A stretch of 64,000 nucleotides of DNA from Acanthochromis polyacanthus. Lineage: Eukaryota > Chordata > Actinopteri > Pomacentridae. Shown here piece by piece: positions 12,301 to 24,789 of the stretch. How positions within the stretch are numbered: position 1 is the stretch's first letter; each line of letters begins with the position of its first letter. The stretch spans positions 40,463,474 through 40,527,473 of the forward strand of contig NC_067113.1 in assembly GCF_021347895.1 (NCBI RefSeq), written 5' to 3'. Position numbers and translations under genes: made by a program. Under the pieces are notes generated by a model that was given only the letters and a program-made list of their open reading frames with translations, ran no database searches and was not told the origin of the DNA.

Positions 12301-15300
12301 GGTGTGAAATGGGGTTTCCAGACTGCAGTCTATGCAAATCCTGCAGTGTGTTCTGGAAATCAGCGAAGGTTCAGCACCTCTGTTGGTGGAAAGCGTCATG
12401 TCAAGCACAGCGCTGAAGTCTTCCACGCCTCATTAAGATTTGATTATCCCGTCTCCCCAGGAGTAATGTAATTAGTGTAACCGGGATGGTGGAGGAGGGG
12501 CCCTGCTGCCCCGGCCTGCACCGCTCATCTCCTACAAGCTTAGAGACCTACATACCGCCCTAATCCTCAGTCAGTCGCCACCTTTTTTACCGCCAACCAG
12601 CGGCTCATCGTAACCTCACAGGACCGGAAACTTCGGCAGAAAGTTTCCCGCCGCTGCTAAAAACAAGACTGAGCTTTGAGGCTCGCCTTGCCGTGATGGG
12701 ATGTGACAGGCCGAACACGAGGAACGAGACGCCGAATCAACAGTATGCCAAATCAACTGCCGGATGACTTTGCTGCTTCTTGATCCCTCGGGCCTTTGAG
12801 TCGGAGCTCGCAGTTCACAGCTGAGATATTCTGGACATCGCAGCCAATTCCTACGACCTTGCAGATTAAACGCCGCTGTTGTTGTTGTCATTGTATCTCT
12901 GCAACAGCCACTTGAGTCATTTCGGCATGAATTATGCATGCAAACATAACCGCTGGTTTGTGAATAAATCATTACAGTCTTAGACGTGAACGAAGGCCTC
13001 CGAGTGCCTCTCTTGTGGTGCAGTTTTCTGGGTTTTTTTAGACATTCCGTCACATATCAGTCTTACAAAGTAAATATCCTCGTTTAATCTGCAGATGGCA
13101 GCATTAACTGTTCTAATTCTCAGTGGCTCAAGTATGTAGACGAATCCGGGGCTTTTCTGGATTCACATAATGAACACAAACCTGAAAAACTGCGGTAGAA
13201 ACGTCCAGCTCCTGGTCGGCCTCGATAGCTCTCCCGAATCCTCAGTCTATTTGTGCTTCTCGTTGGTCCAACAACGAGCTCTTCTCTCCCCGGCGTCATA
13301 ATTACCAGATAAAACACGTGGAATTCCTCTTAATTAGGACCAGAGGGCAAAGAGAGAGCAAGTAGTGACACAAAGTTAATCCAAGACCCCGAAGGCGACG
13401 AGAAGCGATCGTGTTTTGAGAAACAATAAATAAATAAAAGTGGCAGACGTGGTGCATTTACGACAAAACATCACATTTGCATGAATGTATTTTTGTATTA
13501 TGTGTTTGGAATTTACACTACATGAAGCTGCAGGTTATAAAAGCAAGCCTTCTCACACTGGATTTACTGATTTAATGTACTGTTATTATAAAAACATCAA
13601 AAAGAACTAGCCGACTGTAACGTGATTTACTTCCTCATCTGGCACAGCTGCCATTTGTCAGCTGTTCTTGTTTGTTTCTTGACACCTTGAAGCTGCTTCT
13701 TCTGTCTTTTTCTGAGCTACTCCAGTCATATTTCATGAAAACCGCCTGATTATTGAGGTCTAGGTCCCTCTCATGTTGCCAAAACAGCTCTGACCTGTCG
13801 ATTTCTATCACATCCGGCGTTCAGGTTTCCCCGCAGCGGCTTTTCTGTTCACTTGCTGCCTAATAATTCCCACCTGCCATCGTATTATTCACTTCATCTG
13901 TCAGCGGTTTGAACATGCGTCTTATTCCTGTCCTCAGTTCAAACTCGCGAGTGTTTTCAATTTCACAGAAAGCCGTAAGAATGCAAACAAAAACAAGCTA
14001 TTTATAAAAGCTCATTTGTGTCAAGATGCTGATTTGTCTGCGTAGTGTCTCATCAGGTAATCCGGTTAATCCATCAAATGAGACGGTCATGCACGAGCGC
14101 GCCCCGTAAGCACACGTCCCTTTCAAATTATTCAGATTTGTGTTGACTGCGTCTGAATTCACCAGCATGTCTGTGGGCTGTTCTCGGCTATTTCCATGTT
14201 GGCAGGCAAAATAGCTTGCAAAACTCAAATTCTGAAAGCTGACGTGCGTGATATTTCCAAGACGAAAGCTTTTAGTCTGTCACCATCTGAGGGAAAAAGT
14301 TCAGATGGAGTTTGAAGAAGAGCATCAAATATGGACATGTAAATATACAGTGAACGTCAGGACTGTCTGTCTACGTCTGCAGCTTGTGGGGGAAAAACAA
14401 CAATTACCGGCGACTGCAGAAAGGTCAGCTAGTGTCTTTCTTTTACTTTGTGTATTTATTAAGTAAACAAGAATGGCCGTGGCACTTCTAATGGCCAAAA
14501 GAAATGCACCTTTCTCCTTCTCTTCTTTTGAAACTGGATCCTTTTCATTTTATTGTAAATGAATGACCAGCAGACAGCGGCTTTATCAAGCTCCTGTTTG
14601 ATCCATTGGACTTTCTAGCCGTCGCCGTGTCCTCTGCAGCGCTCCAACTGTTGTCCACACGTCTCTTTAGCTTTCACATGTCTGCCAACCTCAAGGAGGG
14701 GCAGACTTTATGGATTTCCCATCGGGGGTTTATCTTCTTGATCACTGGGCCGGGATGGAGGAGACAGCCGCTTTGATTTATTCTCCTCCTCCTGAGTGAG
14801 GCAGCAGGACAAGGACACGATGACCCGTCTGAGACTCTGCCTCGGATAAGGCTGCATGCGTCCGCGTTTGAGTGATGTTGGCTTCAGCGCGAGTGTCTGA
14901 GCTAATGAATGATGCTGGTGTCGAGAAGACCGATAGCCCGGCTCAGGTCTTCCTCATACCTCAAACGCTCCGAGAGGCCTGTTTTGACACTCGGCTGTCA
15001 CCGTTTGAAGCCGAGTGATGCTCAGATGTCCCCTGATTTATAGGAAAAACACTTCTGTGAAGGCTCCGCTGCATAAAGCAAGCTTAAAGTTGAAAAACAA
15101 CTGTAAACTGTTTTTGTTCTTTAGCTTTTTTCTCATCTTATCAGACAGCAGGATCTAAAATCTGTTCACTCTTGTGTTGACTCAAGCCGCTGCATTTCAC
15201 CGGCTTTTGATGCAGATGTAGTCTAGTGTGTCACTTCCACTTTCATATGCCACTTCCAGCTGCCGTTTGCTGATTACGATGTGCAGATGCTTGTATTAAA

Positions 15301-15465
15301 CAGCTTATCACTCATGTTTCATTGGTCCACCAGCGTATCGCAAGTGACACTCCGGTTTTTGAGTCATAGATCAACGTGACTACTGCTATGACAGCATGCC
15401 ACTCGTGTTTCAGTGCTGTCTTCTTCTTCTTCTGTTTTTTAATATTTTTGCTTCAATTGCATAGT
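9316..15465. other. Intronic stretch without recognised gene
   Basis: Only short ORFs on both strands with no family resemblance are present. 12480-12900 and 14580-15020 are somewhat richer in GC and CpG than their surroundings. A diverged partner of the sequence at 16595-16650 lies near 13088-13150. No tRNA, rRNA or clear transposon end was seen. Confidence 0.5.
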
Positions 15466-15775
15466 TTAGAGCAGGGATGTCCAACTCATTTTAGTTCTCA
15501 GTTTAATTCATCTCAAGTGGGCCGGACCAGTAAAGTCACAGCTTTGTTTTACTGCAAAAAAGTACATTTAAGGAGCTTTTTTTTTTTTTTACAAAACATT
15601 ATGAACAACCTAAAATTCCTCATCAAAAATAAATTCAATTTTAACAATATTATGCCTCAGTTTATCATTTACACATTACAACTTACAGATCATAGAGTGT
15701 CTACAAAGGAACACAACATTTGGTAACAGGCATCTGGAACTGAATGATACTTTGTTTGACTATGATAAAAAAATA
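15466..15775. mobile_element. hAT-type terminal fragment
   Basis: The left boundary GAGCAGGGATGTCCAACTCA resembles the CAGGG..GTCCAACTC ends of Charlie-like hAT elements. A complementary end of the same type is found alone at 46918-46942. The body runs into the A-rich minisatellite and no right end or 8-bp duplication was found. Confidence 0.5.
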
Positions 15776-16585
15776 AAACAACAAAAACAAGACAAAATAT
15801 TACAAAAAGACAAAAACCAGACAACTAACTCGAAACAAAACAAAAAAGAGACAAAAAATTAGACAAGAAAGAACAAAACGGCAAAAATAGACACAAAACA
15901 AGTGAAACAAAAAGGAAACAAAATGACAAAAAACATGAAACAAATAAGTCAGACAAAAAAATGACAAAAACAAGACAGAATATTACAAGAATGAGACACA
16001 AAATGACAAAAACGAGACAAACAACCCAAAACAAAACAAAAAAGAGACAAAAAATTAGACAAAAAAGAACAAAACGTCAAAAAACAGACAGAAAACACAA
16101 GTGAAACAAAAAGGAAACAGAAAATGACAAAAACACGAAACAAACATCAAAAGCCAGACAAAAACAAGACAGAATATTACAAGAATGAGACACAAAATGA
16201 CAAAAACACGAAACAAACATCAAAAGCCAGACAAAAACAAGACAGAATATTACAAGAATGAGACACAAAATGACAAAAACGAGACAAACAACCCAAAACA
16301 AAAAGAGACGAAAAATTAACAAAACGCCAAAACAATACAAAAAACACAAGTGAGACAAAAAGGAAGCACAAAACGACAAAAACATGAGACAAACAAGTCA
16401 GACAAAAAACAAAAACAAGACACAATATTACAAAAACGAGACAAAACAAAAAGACGAAAAGCGAAAAAGCAACAAAAAATGGACATAAATGAGAAAAAAA
16501 ATGACAAAAAGAAACAAAATGACAAAAATAAACCAAAAAAAGACAAAAAAAGAAACACAAAACGACAAAAGCAAGAAAAAAAAGT
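15776..16585. repeat. A-rich, T-poor minisatellite
   Basis: The plus strand is built almost only from A, C and G in units such as GACAAAAACGAGACAAACAA. One unit is repeated at a 74-bp period (16145 and 16219). A longer block ending in AAAGAGACAAAAAATTAGAC recurs near 15840 and 16045. The long minus-strand ORFs rich in F, L, V and C across it are a by-product of composition. Confidence 0.9.
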
Positions 16586-17119
16586 AAAAAATCAGCAGCA
16601 TTAACTGCTTTATTTCCCCGTGGCTCGAGAATGTAAACGAATCTGTGAGAAAATAAACTTACCACGACTCCAGGTCCTGACCAGACTCACAAACTCTCTT
16701 CTCCTTCGTCCTCCTCGTCGAAGCGACACACCGGCACACAACGCTGAAACAAGAGTCACACAATGAGTCAGGAGAAGGTGTTAAATGTTATCTGCTCGAG
16801 AATCTGAGGTGAGAAGGTGTTTCGTTGTTCGTTTATCATAACAAATACAGAGCGGCATGTATCAATAGGAGACATATCTGTCACTTTTCCATCTTTGTGC
16901 TGCAGGATATTCCTCTACTTTTGTCTCCAGCATTTAAAATTTCAACTTGAGCCAACAGGCTTCCTCAGCTGTTAATTTAACCTAAACTTCAGTTTCCATC
17001 AACCATATTCTCCGCATTTCCAATATCTTTTTTTTGCTTAGATATCCCATGTATAGGTAATCGTTGCAGTCCTTAATGCGGCCACATTTCCTCTCCAAAG
17101 ACCTAAAAGGAAACTTCAT

Positions 17120-17605
17120 TAACTCTCATTTATGGGCAGCAAAAATATTGTTTCCTTCAGCAAAAAAAATTCCCCAAATTTCTGAAAATTTGCAAAACCT
17201 TCAGGAAGAAAATTCCAATATTTCCTTAAAAGTTTACCTTAAAAGTTTTTTTTAAAAAATCCCCCAAATTTGGCAAGAAAATTCTTGTAAATATTTTTTA
17301 AAAAATAGTAAAAATGTCTCAAAAAAATCCTAAAAATATCTAGTGATTACATATATATCAGTAAAACTTCCAATATTTTCTTTGAGAACATTCACACAAA
17401 AAAAAAAAAATCAACCAAAATCCAGTGAAATTCGCTGGATTTTGGTTGATTTTTTGTGAATGTTCTTAAGAGACGTTTTTAACGTTTTATTTTTCCACTG
17501 AAAAATGTTCAAAGATTTCCCAAAAATGTTAATAATGCGGACATCAGAAGTTTCACGGTGAAAATATACATCTTTCTTTTTGACCGGCAGGACGACACGA
17601 GGCTC
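17120..17605. mobile_element. TTAA foldback MITE (family A), copy 1
   Basis: This is the body of the piggyBac-like foldback family. It has the central hairpin around TCAACCAAAATCCAG near 17411-17450 and the right end CAGGACGACACGAGG at about 17589. The terminal TTAA motifs are degraded. The consensus and the full-length copies are described at 26536-27058. Confidence 0.75.
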
Positions 17606-18331
17606 AAATGTAGATTAAGATTTCTCATCAGAACATTTCATTACCACAATCCCATCCTCTCATCAGTCAAGACTTTCATATAGAATGAAGTAGATGCCTT
17701 TTATCTTTGATACAGACGTGACATCCAGAATATATTTCCCTACTGGCCCCTCTGTGCTGCGCTGGCTTGAGTGAAGGGAAACATGACGGCTGTTACCGAG
17801 CAATAAACGTCTCCCGGATGTTTCACCTCCCTCTTACGCAGAAAGACCGAACGGGACAAACTGAGCCAGAATCCATTCAAGGATCAGTTTACAAAGTCAC
17901 AAGGCGTCTCCTCCCGCTGGTTTCCCTCCAAGGTAGATGTCTAATTACACCGATCATCCATCGACGATTATAACGGTTGTATTGAAGCAGGGGGCATGCT
18001 GTGTGGAAAACACGACTAACAATGTTAACATCGGAAAACACGTTGGTGGGGGGACTGAATCAAAGAAAGCTTAGTGAAAACTGGGGGCATAAGAAGAATA
18101 CAAATGAGGCTTGAGCTTGAGAGGACATCAAAAGGCTCCGGAGCTCGAGCAGCAGCGCAGAGAGGGGTTTTTATTTGATAAACTTAGCAGGGAGGGTGAA
18201 GAAGTGTGAGCTGTGGGAGTGTTTGTGCCCCAGTGGGATTACTTATGAACACACATGGGAAACAGCAGAGGAGCAGAACCTCTTCATTGACTCACAGACC
18301 TAGAAAAGAAGGGTCTTTTAGGTCAGGTGTT

Positions 18332-18361
18332 ATCGTGTGTGTGTGTGTGTGTGTGTGTGTT
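18332..18361. repeat. (GT)n microsatellite
   Basis: A perfect GT dinucleotide run of about 14 units immediately precedes a CpG-dense segment. Confidence 0.95.
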
Positions 18362-18800
18362 CGCGGGTTCTACTTGGCGGCTCGTTTGTTTACAATCGCC
18401 GTTTTCTGAAGGTCACGGATCGGGATGAGCGTGTGTGGAAGAGAAAGAAAGAGGCAGAGGGGGACGTGTGTTGTTTCGGAGATGTTCGCAGTCACCTCCG
18501 CCACCCGTTAACGCTCTCCCTCCCTCCGAGCTTGCTGGTTGCCACGGAAACGGCTCTGCTGCTGCTTCTGCTGGCAGCATCCCGTCGCTCTTACCGTCCT
18601 CTGCGAAAAGATCGCCAAGACGGAGCTGCTTGGGATCAGCGGGGTCCTTCGGGGAGCTGCGAACGGAGGAGGGAGCGCTCGGGGAGGAGCTGACGCAGGT
18701 TTGAGGTGTCTCCATGGCAACGCGCGCAGATTCAAGGCCCGATTCGGTCGATCCCGAAAGCCAACCGCTTGCCTCGGGCGACAAGTGGCAGTTTAGGAGA
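18362..18800. promoter_or_regulatory. CpG-dense segment, candidate CpG island
   Basis: This is the only long stretch of the first 35 kb with frequent CpG and high GC. Overlapping ORFs on both strands run through it, as expected from GC-rich sequence. A possible donor, CAG|GTTTGA, ends one plus-strand ORF near 18698. It could be an alternative promoter or first exon of lhfpl3, a promoter of an antisense RNA, or a distal regulatory island. No coding similarity was recognised. Confidence 0.35.
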
Positions 18801-19143
18801 GCATCCCTGGCGTGGTGAAGCATCACAGCGGGATGGCAAATGACTGGAAGAACACAAGTATGACAACATCTCAGGCAGCATCTTACCATCTAGTTTTAAC
18901 CCCAAATGTCCTGCCAAAACAGTTAAAATAACCATTTCTGTTTGCATTCTGTAGCTAAAGAGCCAGATATTTCTCTTACAGACCGGTAGAGACCAAAAAC
19001 GGAGCAAAAACTGAGCGAATAAGCTTCAAATACTTGGAGGATGTGTAAACAATGAGTAAACCGTGCCAACTTTAAATGTCAGTGGTGCGTTTGCAGGTTC
19101 TTTTTGCTGACCCCAAGTGGCCAAAACATTAGCTGGTGCAGGT

Positions 19144-19461
19144 TTAACCCCTTGACGCCCGTTGTCGCAAATTCGCATCATACCACTTTCATTCAAACTG
19201 CAGCCGAGACAGAGTATCCGTTCCCCCAATGCCGGTTTGTGCATATTCAATACGTACCTCAGAACCTTTTGCAAGCACCAGTTTCTCGTAGGACCGGTCA
19301 GAGTGGGACCTTAATTGTTATATTTCTGCTATTATTATACATCTGTTCTTTGTGTAATAGACAATTTAACAATCTCCACTTATTTTAGCATCAGCTGAAA
19401 AGCAAAAACACACAAAAGATTTTTTTTAAATTGTAAAGAAATTTAGGTGTCAAGGGGTAAA
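19144..19461. mobile_element. Small piggyBac-like MITE
   Basis: The left end TTAACCCCTTGACGCC mirrors the right end GGTGTCAAGGGGTAAA, which gives an inverted repeat of about 16 bp with a TTAA at the left and a mutated TTAA at the right. It has no coding capacity. Its ends differ from family A, so it is a separate TTAA family. Confidence 0.65.
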
Positions 19462-21780
19462 GCTGATTGAACATTTAAAAAACGCTTCTTCTGCAATGTC
19501 TGACACACATTTTTCCTCTATCAGCTGGTTCCAATGCGTAACGCTTTTATGGCACACTTTTGAGTAAATTGGGAGCGATTTTAGTGACCGACAGGGACTG
19601 ATTATTTTTAGGACTTTTCCAAACCATTTGATAGAAATATTCTAGATGTCGTGTGTATCATTTTATGCAAATTTCCCCAAAACTTTCTTCGAAAACTTTA
19701 CCTTTCAGTAGCCAGTGCGACTATTATTTGTTCACTGTGGGGTCAGCTGGAGTTCCCAGAGTCATAAAACACTTTCAAACTCATTTTTTAAACCCAATGT
19801 GGAAGAAAAGTCCTCACAGTGTCTCAGCAACATCATTGCAAATCTTATGGTGAGACTATTTGGTCAATAAAGGCATGGACTGACTGACACCTGGATAGGA
19901 CACGGATGTTTAAGTTCTTCAAATCCCTCCACTGTGTCTGTTCTTACCAGGTGGATTTTCCTCAGTGAGCTGGTTTCCTCGATTTTTTTCCCCTCCCTTC
20001 ACATCATCAATGCCCAGCACTGCAGAAGGACAGAGAGACAGAGAGGGCGGGGTGCTTGAAAGAAAGAAAAAAGGAGGAGAACATGTACTCTGTGCCATCT
20101 CCACAGATCAGAGACACATTAGAAGATACTGAAATGGAGTGGAGCAATCCCCTCAGTCCAACTTCAAAGGCAGACGGTTTTGGAGAGAAAATAAGGACAA
20201 CCGTTAAAGATTCAGAAGAGCTGCCAAAGCTGTCTGCCACTTCAAGAACGCTGTCGCCACGTCTGAGGGAGCAAAGAGAGGAGAGATGAAGCGGCAGCTG
20301 ATCAAGCACGCAACATACCTGGGCTGATTAGGAACGAAACGCTCATCGGATGGATGTTGGATGAACGCTGCGAGTAAAATCTGATCATCCGGCCTCTTCC
20401 TCGCCCTCCAACTGAGAAAATAAACCTTGTTCTTGTTATTTCACTCCTTGGTCTCACCTCACATGCCCGCTGCTGAGCCAGGACAATGCTGAGCTTCAAA
20501 CACTTTCACCTTAGGGAGGATTTTACCTTTACCGACAGCAAACGTACAACATGTTTTTCTTCTTACTGGGATGTAGTGTGGATTCTGGTCTGCAGATTTA
20601 CACCTCAGGTTCACCGATGGGAGCTGCTAATTAATACGAAACACCTGTCACACAAACACACACACAGGCCTGATTAGAAAAACAGTGTGTGCTGTACTCG
20701 CACACAACAAAAGCTGCTTCGGATTACGGTCGTGTGTGAGGATATGTTGCTCATAAACTGCTCCAGAGGGTTGAGACATATGGCAGGGCTTTAGTCATCA
20801 GAGGAGATGGAGGAGGAAGAAGGTGGAGGGAGAAAACGAGAAAAGCTTTCTGTGTCATATTTGCAGCGCAGCTCTGAGGTGTTGATGCACTCCTGACACT
20901 CGTACTCATCCACACAAATCCACATATCAGCTGGAGCAGCGACAGCAGGCGGCCCGTCTCCATGGCGATGCAGCATCTCCCTCATCCAAGCGCCGACCGG
21001 ATCCTGAATGCAGGGAGCGCCCTCTCACTCCCCAACGTGTTCTGTGCTCCGAAAGAATCAGACGAGGCTTTGATTACAGCTCGTTTGAAAACTCAGAAGA
21101 CGAATGTTCCAACTAGGACTGACTTCAAACAAGACAAGCAACAGAATCTGAGACAGAATCGGCGTTTGGATGCAACTTCTGAAATTGTCTCCTGTGTGCT
21201 GTAAGACAGCGGGGGCCTCATGCATGAGAACAAGGATCTGAAAAAGGAAAACAATGCCTCCGCCCTGGAGGATTATCATAATAACTTTTATGCAGATTAC
21301 CACTAAAAGAAGCAACAACTTTCTTTCTGCAGCGCTGCCTTGCCGAAGGTTTTAAAAAGGGCCAATTAAGGTGTCTTAAAATAATCCAAATTTGCTTACA
21401 CACTTGCGAACATCAGCCTTTGTTCTCACATCGTTTGTCTTTAGAGGCTTTGAGCAATTTACATGAAACTAATCTGCATTATTTAAGATTTTCTTCGATG
21501 GAGTAGCACGAGTGATTGCTCTTCCCCCAAAACAGCAACTGCCCCGACATATTTTAGTGTCGTGAGTTGAGACTGAAGTAGACACACAAAAACCGTAGCT
21601 GAAAAGACAAAAGCAGAGAAGGAGAGTCCGAAACAGCAGTATTAGTGTGGGAGGTCACTCTTGGTATGTTAATAAGCATGGGGAAAGCCGACAGTTTCAA
21701 AGGGAGGGACTCACATGCACACTCACAACACACACACAGAGGGAGTATGACTTTCTCTGCTTACCAGTACATCACTATAT
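19462..21780. other. Intronic stretch without recognised gene
   Basis: Short ORFs only. A plus-strand frame at 20056-20289 has a protein-like composition but no splice signals or family resemblance. The segment around 19635-19690 resembles 32230-32280 in the same orientation, so an unnamed dispersed repeat is likely. Confidence 0.45.
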
Positions 21781-21788
21781 CTTTAGAA

Positions 21789-22645
21789 TAGGGATGTGCG
21801 GACTAGTCGTTTAATCGGTTAATTGTCGACTCATTTATTAAACGGTTAGTATTTTACTAGTCGGTTAAACGCTAGTGTGGCCCCCCCCAGGTCCCGACCG
21901 TGCGCCACCATGCAGCTCTACGCTCGGCCGTGCGCCGCACACTCGTCCCGTCTGGGCTACCTGGTTGATCCTGCCAGTAGCATATGCTTGTCTCTTTTTT
22001 CAACCCCCGCTATCCCCTCATCATTAGCGGTGTTTTGACCACTCCAGCTACACCCACCACGTCCCTTCCTGCCACCCCGAAGCAAAGCATCGGCTCCACT
22101 ATGTGCTGCTTGGACTGTCATGGCGCACCGACCCGCTGCCGTTACGCACAGATGCAGCGGCACTTTCTGTCTCAGTAGACGACTGAACATCTTCATCAGA
22201 GGGTGAATATTCCTCTTCAGAATATGAGTAAGCCATTACATGACAAAGTACTTTGTCAGCGTTGACCAGACCTCTCGGTACCGGTGAGTTTTCTCACTTT
22301 AAAATGTGCCGTCTTGCGCTCTGATACGCTCCGACGGCGAGTTTCATCTCCTCGGTTTTCAAACTCTGTAAACTCCAAAACTTTTGCATGAAAACACGCC
22401 CACAACTGATGCTCAGATTGAAGTTCCAGATGTCCGCCACCTCCTGGTGTACAGTACATGAGGCACACGAGGCAGTATATCTGAAGCTATGGCTTGTTAT
22501 GTTCAGCAATGTTGCTTGTGGCAATATTGCGACTTTGGCGCTTAAAGCGTTAAATTGCAAGTTCAATACTAATTTCCGAACCGACTAGTCGTTAATTTTA
22601 TTGGCGACTAGTCGGTTCGGAAATTAGTCGAAATTCCCATCCCTA
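21789..22645. mobile_element. hAT-like non-autonomous transposon with 8-bp target duplication
   Basis: The element starts TAGGGATG and ends CATCCCTA, and is flanked on both sides by CTTTAGAA (21781-21788 and 22646-22653). That is the 8-bp target duplication typical of hAT. Subterminal repeats containing GACTAGTCG and GACTAGTCGGTTCGGA occur at both ends. The 857-bp body has no transposase frame. It carries the 18S-derived segment described separately, inside a GC-rich part. Confidence 0.85.
21958..21994 (+). repeat. Captured 5' end of 18S rRNA (about 37 nt)
   Basis: The run TACCTGGTTGATCCTGCCAG continuing with TAGCATATGCTTGTCTC is the universally conserved first 37 nt of eukaryotic 18S rRNA. 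After it the match stops abruptly (CTTTTTTCAAC instead of the AAAGATTAAG of 18S). It lies inside the hAT-like element and is preceded by about 70 bp of GC-rich sequence that might be external transcribed spacer. It is not a functional rRNA gene. Confidence 0.9.
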
Positions 22646-22699
22646 CTTTAGAAAGCAGATCGTTGTTTGCTGCTACATTCATACTGTAGTTATGCTTAA

Positions 22700-22900
22700 A
22701 CTCTTGCACCATTAGAGTTTCTTTTACACTTTTAAATCCAGGTTAAAAACGTTTCTTTTATCATGCGCCCATGCGTGAAATCTACACCGTGTCTTAAATA
22801 TCTGCACCTCACTGTAACGCTCTGAAATGTTTTATGTAAAGCACTTTGAATTGTCTTGGACATGAAGGGTGACATACAAATAAACTTGCCTTGCCTTTAA
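22700..22900 (+). mobile_element. LINE (L2-like) 3' tail
   Basis: The segment ends AAGCACTTTGAATTGTCTTG and then ACAAATAAACTTGCCTTGCC, a layout characteristic of 3' ends of fish L2-type LINEs. It is 5'-truncated with no coding part. Confidence 0.6.
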
Positions 22901-24264
22901 CATCAGCTTGTGAATGTCAGCAACTCTTTACACTCCAGCGCTTATTTTCAAGTCTTCTACTTGGATCATGACCTGATTTGAACGTTTTACTCCAACATGG
23001 TTTCTAAAGCCATCATGTGAGGCTGTTTATTTCAAAATACGGTGGATGGAAAAAGGTAAAAAAAAAAATTAGCTGGAAACTTTAAAGAGAACAGACATTT
23101 GCTTAATTGTCTAGTTTAGTCACTTCAAAGTGCAATACCAGAAACGAGACCGAGCCATTGTCTACGTTTTTCTTCTATCGGCACTTAAAGTTTCACGTGA
23201 GAAATCTGTCCTGCTGCGAAAAACACAAAGCTTGACACGTGTAGCATTAACTTACCAAGCGGTCCATTAGCCTCTGTCAAGTTTAAATAAAGGTGTGTAT
23301 AACCTTGAGGCAACGTCGGCTATTTTTCCTCTGGTGAATGATTAAGCACTAATAACTTCTGTTTGGCCTGCGCTCAAGCCAGACCTGAGCTGCTTGTGCC
23401 TCTCACGGCTCAGAGATGATTAGATTGTAAATCTGATCTTCAATCAATTTTATGGCGCACTCCTTTCAAAGAGACCATCCCCAAACTGCCTTCTCTTTGA
23501 CACGGAGTAAAATTTTACTTTGCTTTTCGATAAATTGAATGAGGACCGCCTTGATGGCCGAGGTCACGCTACAGCCGGTAAAATAAAGAGTGGATTAGCT
23601 AACTTTTCTTCCCCCATGACTTTACTGAAGTCTGTCTTTGAAGTGTGGTTTCTCTGCTTCCGTGCCGTTGTCTGATAGAGGAGTGATGCTTGTCTGCTGC
23701 TGCATTTTTAAGCAGCCACTCTTATTCCCTTCATGTCTCAGAGGTGCATTGGGATTCCAATCTTGTAACCCTCGTTTGTGCCGTATCCCTGCCGTCTTCA
23801 CCTCCTCCTCGCTCCGCCTCGTCATTTCAGTCCACACCTGAACATGACATGTATGCAAACATCCTGTATTAATGTCTGACTTTCACATTCTCTCCTGATA
23901 TCTCATGAACCAAACAACCTCATCCTGTTTGCTCATCGCTTTCCTGCCATTCCGATCTGTCCGTCAACCACTTTTCGCTTCTATTTCTTCACTCCTTCTC
24001 CTCTACACTTGCGTCTCTTTCCGTTTTTGCTTTTCCTTCGTTCCCCTCCTCCCCCCTCATCATGTGACAGCGACAACAGCGACATGGTGTTGGTGGTTGT
24101 AGGAGGTGGAGAAGGAAATAACGGCGGTATGCAAACTGCCTTCTGTGTCGGTGTGTGTGCTGGCGTGCATACAGATCTGCTCACAGTGACCTCAGAGAGC
24201 ATCAAAATCACAGAGAATAGCTGAGGCTGTGTAGCGCATAACAGAGCAGTTGAAAACAGCTATA

Positions 24265-24460
24265 AACAGCAATTACACTCTTCCTGGTTGGGATTTCAGC
24301 ACCACAACGACTGGACAGCTCCCTGTAAGGACTAGCTTCTCTTAGCTTTGAATTTAGCTATAGATTGTTCAGTTTTGATGGTGTTTGTGGTGTTTTTGAT
24401 CTCCTGTGTTGTGTATCTTTGTTCTCAGTGTTGTTTTTACAGGGAGGATCCATTAGTATT
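24265..24460 (+). repeat. Dispersed repeat, partner of an inverted copy at 31600
   Basis: The landmarks CTTCCTGGTTGGGATTTCAG, CAGCTCCCTGTAAGGACTAG and AGGGAGGATCCATTAGTATT recur in the opposite orientation at 31600-31815. The class was not recognised. No terminal repeats were found. Confidence 0.8.
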
Positions 24461-24789
24461 TGTCTCTATGTGTGGTGGTAATTCATTTATCTTTCAAAAT
24501 GTTGTCTCTCTTTAAATAATTTAGGCCTTTTCCACTCTAATATGGGTATTTTTGCAAAATGGCCATTTTCCTCTAGCATTTAGGTCACTTAAACTGATGT
24601 ATTTTTTTTCCAAACACCTTCAAATGTGCAGATTTTTAAAAACTCTCGTCTGTGTGCATCTGTGTGGAGCATTTGGGAAACAATTATATCAGTCCTCAAT
24701 TCACGCACGTCCATTGTTACTATTTCTGCAAAGAGCAAGCGTCTAAAACAACGGCCGCTGTAGTTTTATAAGCATTATAGATACACAGC

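Noticed and set aside
15825..16665. Long minus-strand ORFs rich in F, L, V, C resembling multi-pass membrane proteins
   Set aside because: They run through a simple A-rich minisatellite; composition alone explains the hydrophobic translation and the open frames.
20056..20289. Protein-like plus-strand ORF of 77 codons as an exon
   Set aside because: No family resemblance and no convincing acceptor, donor or transcript signals.
21958..21994. An 18S rRNA gene
   Set aside because: Only the first 37 nt match and the sequence then diverges completely.
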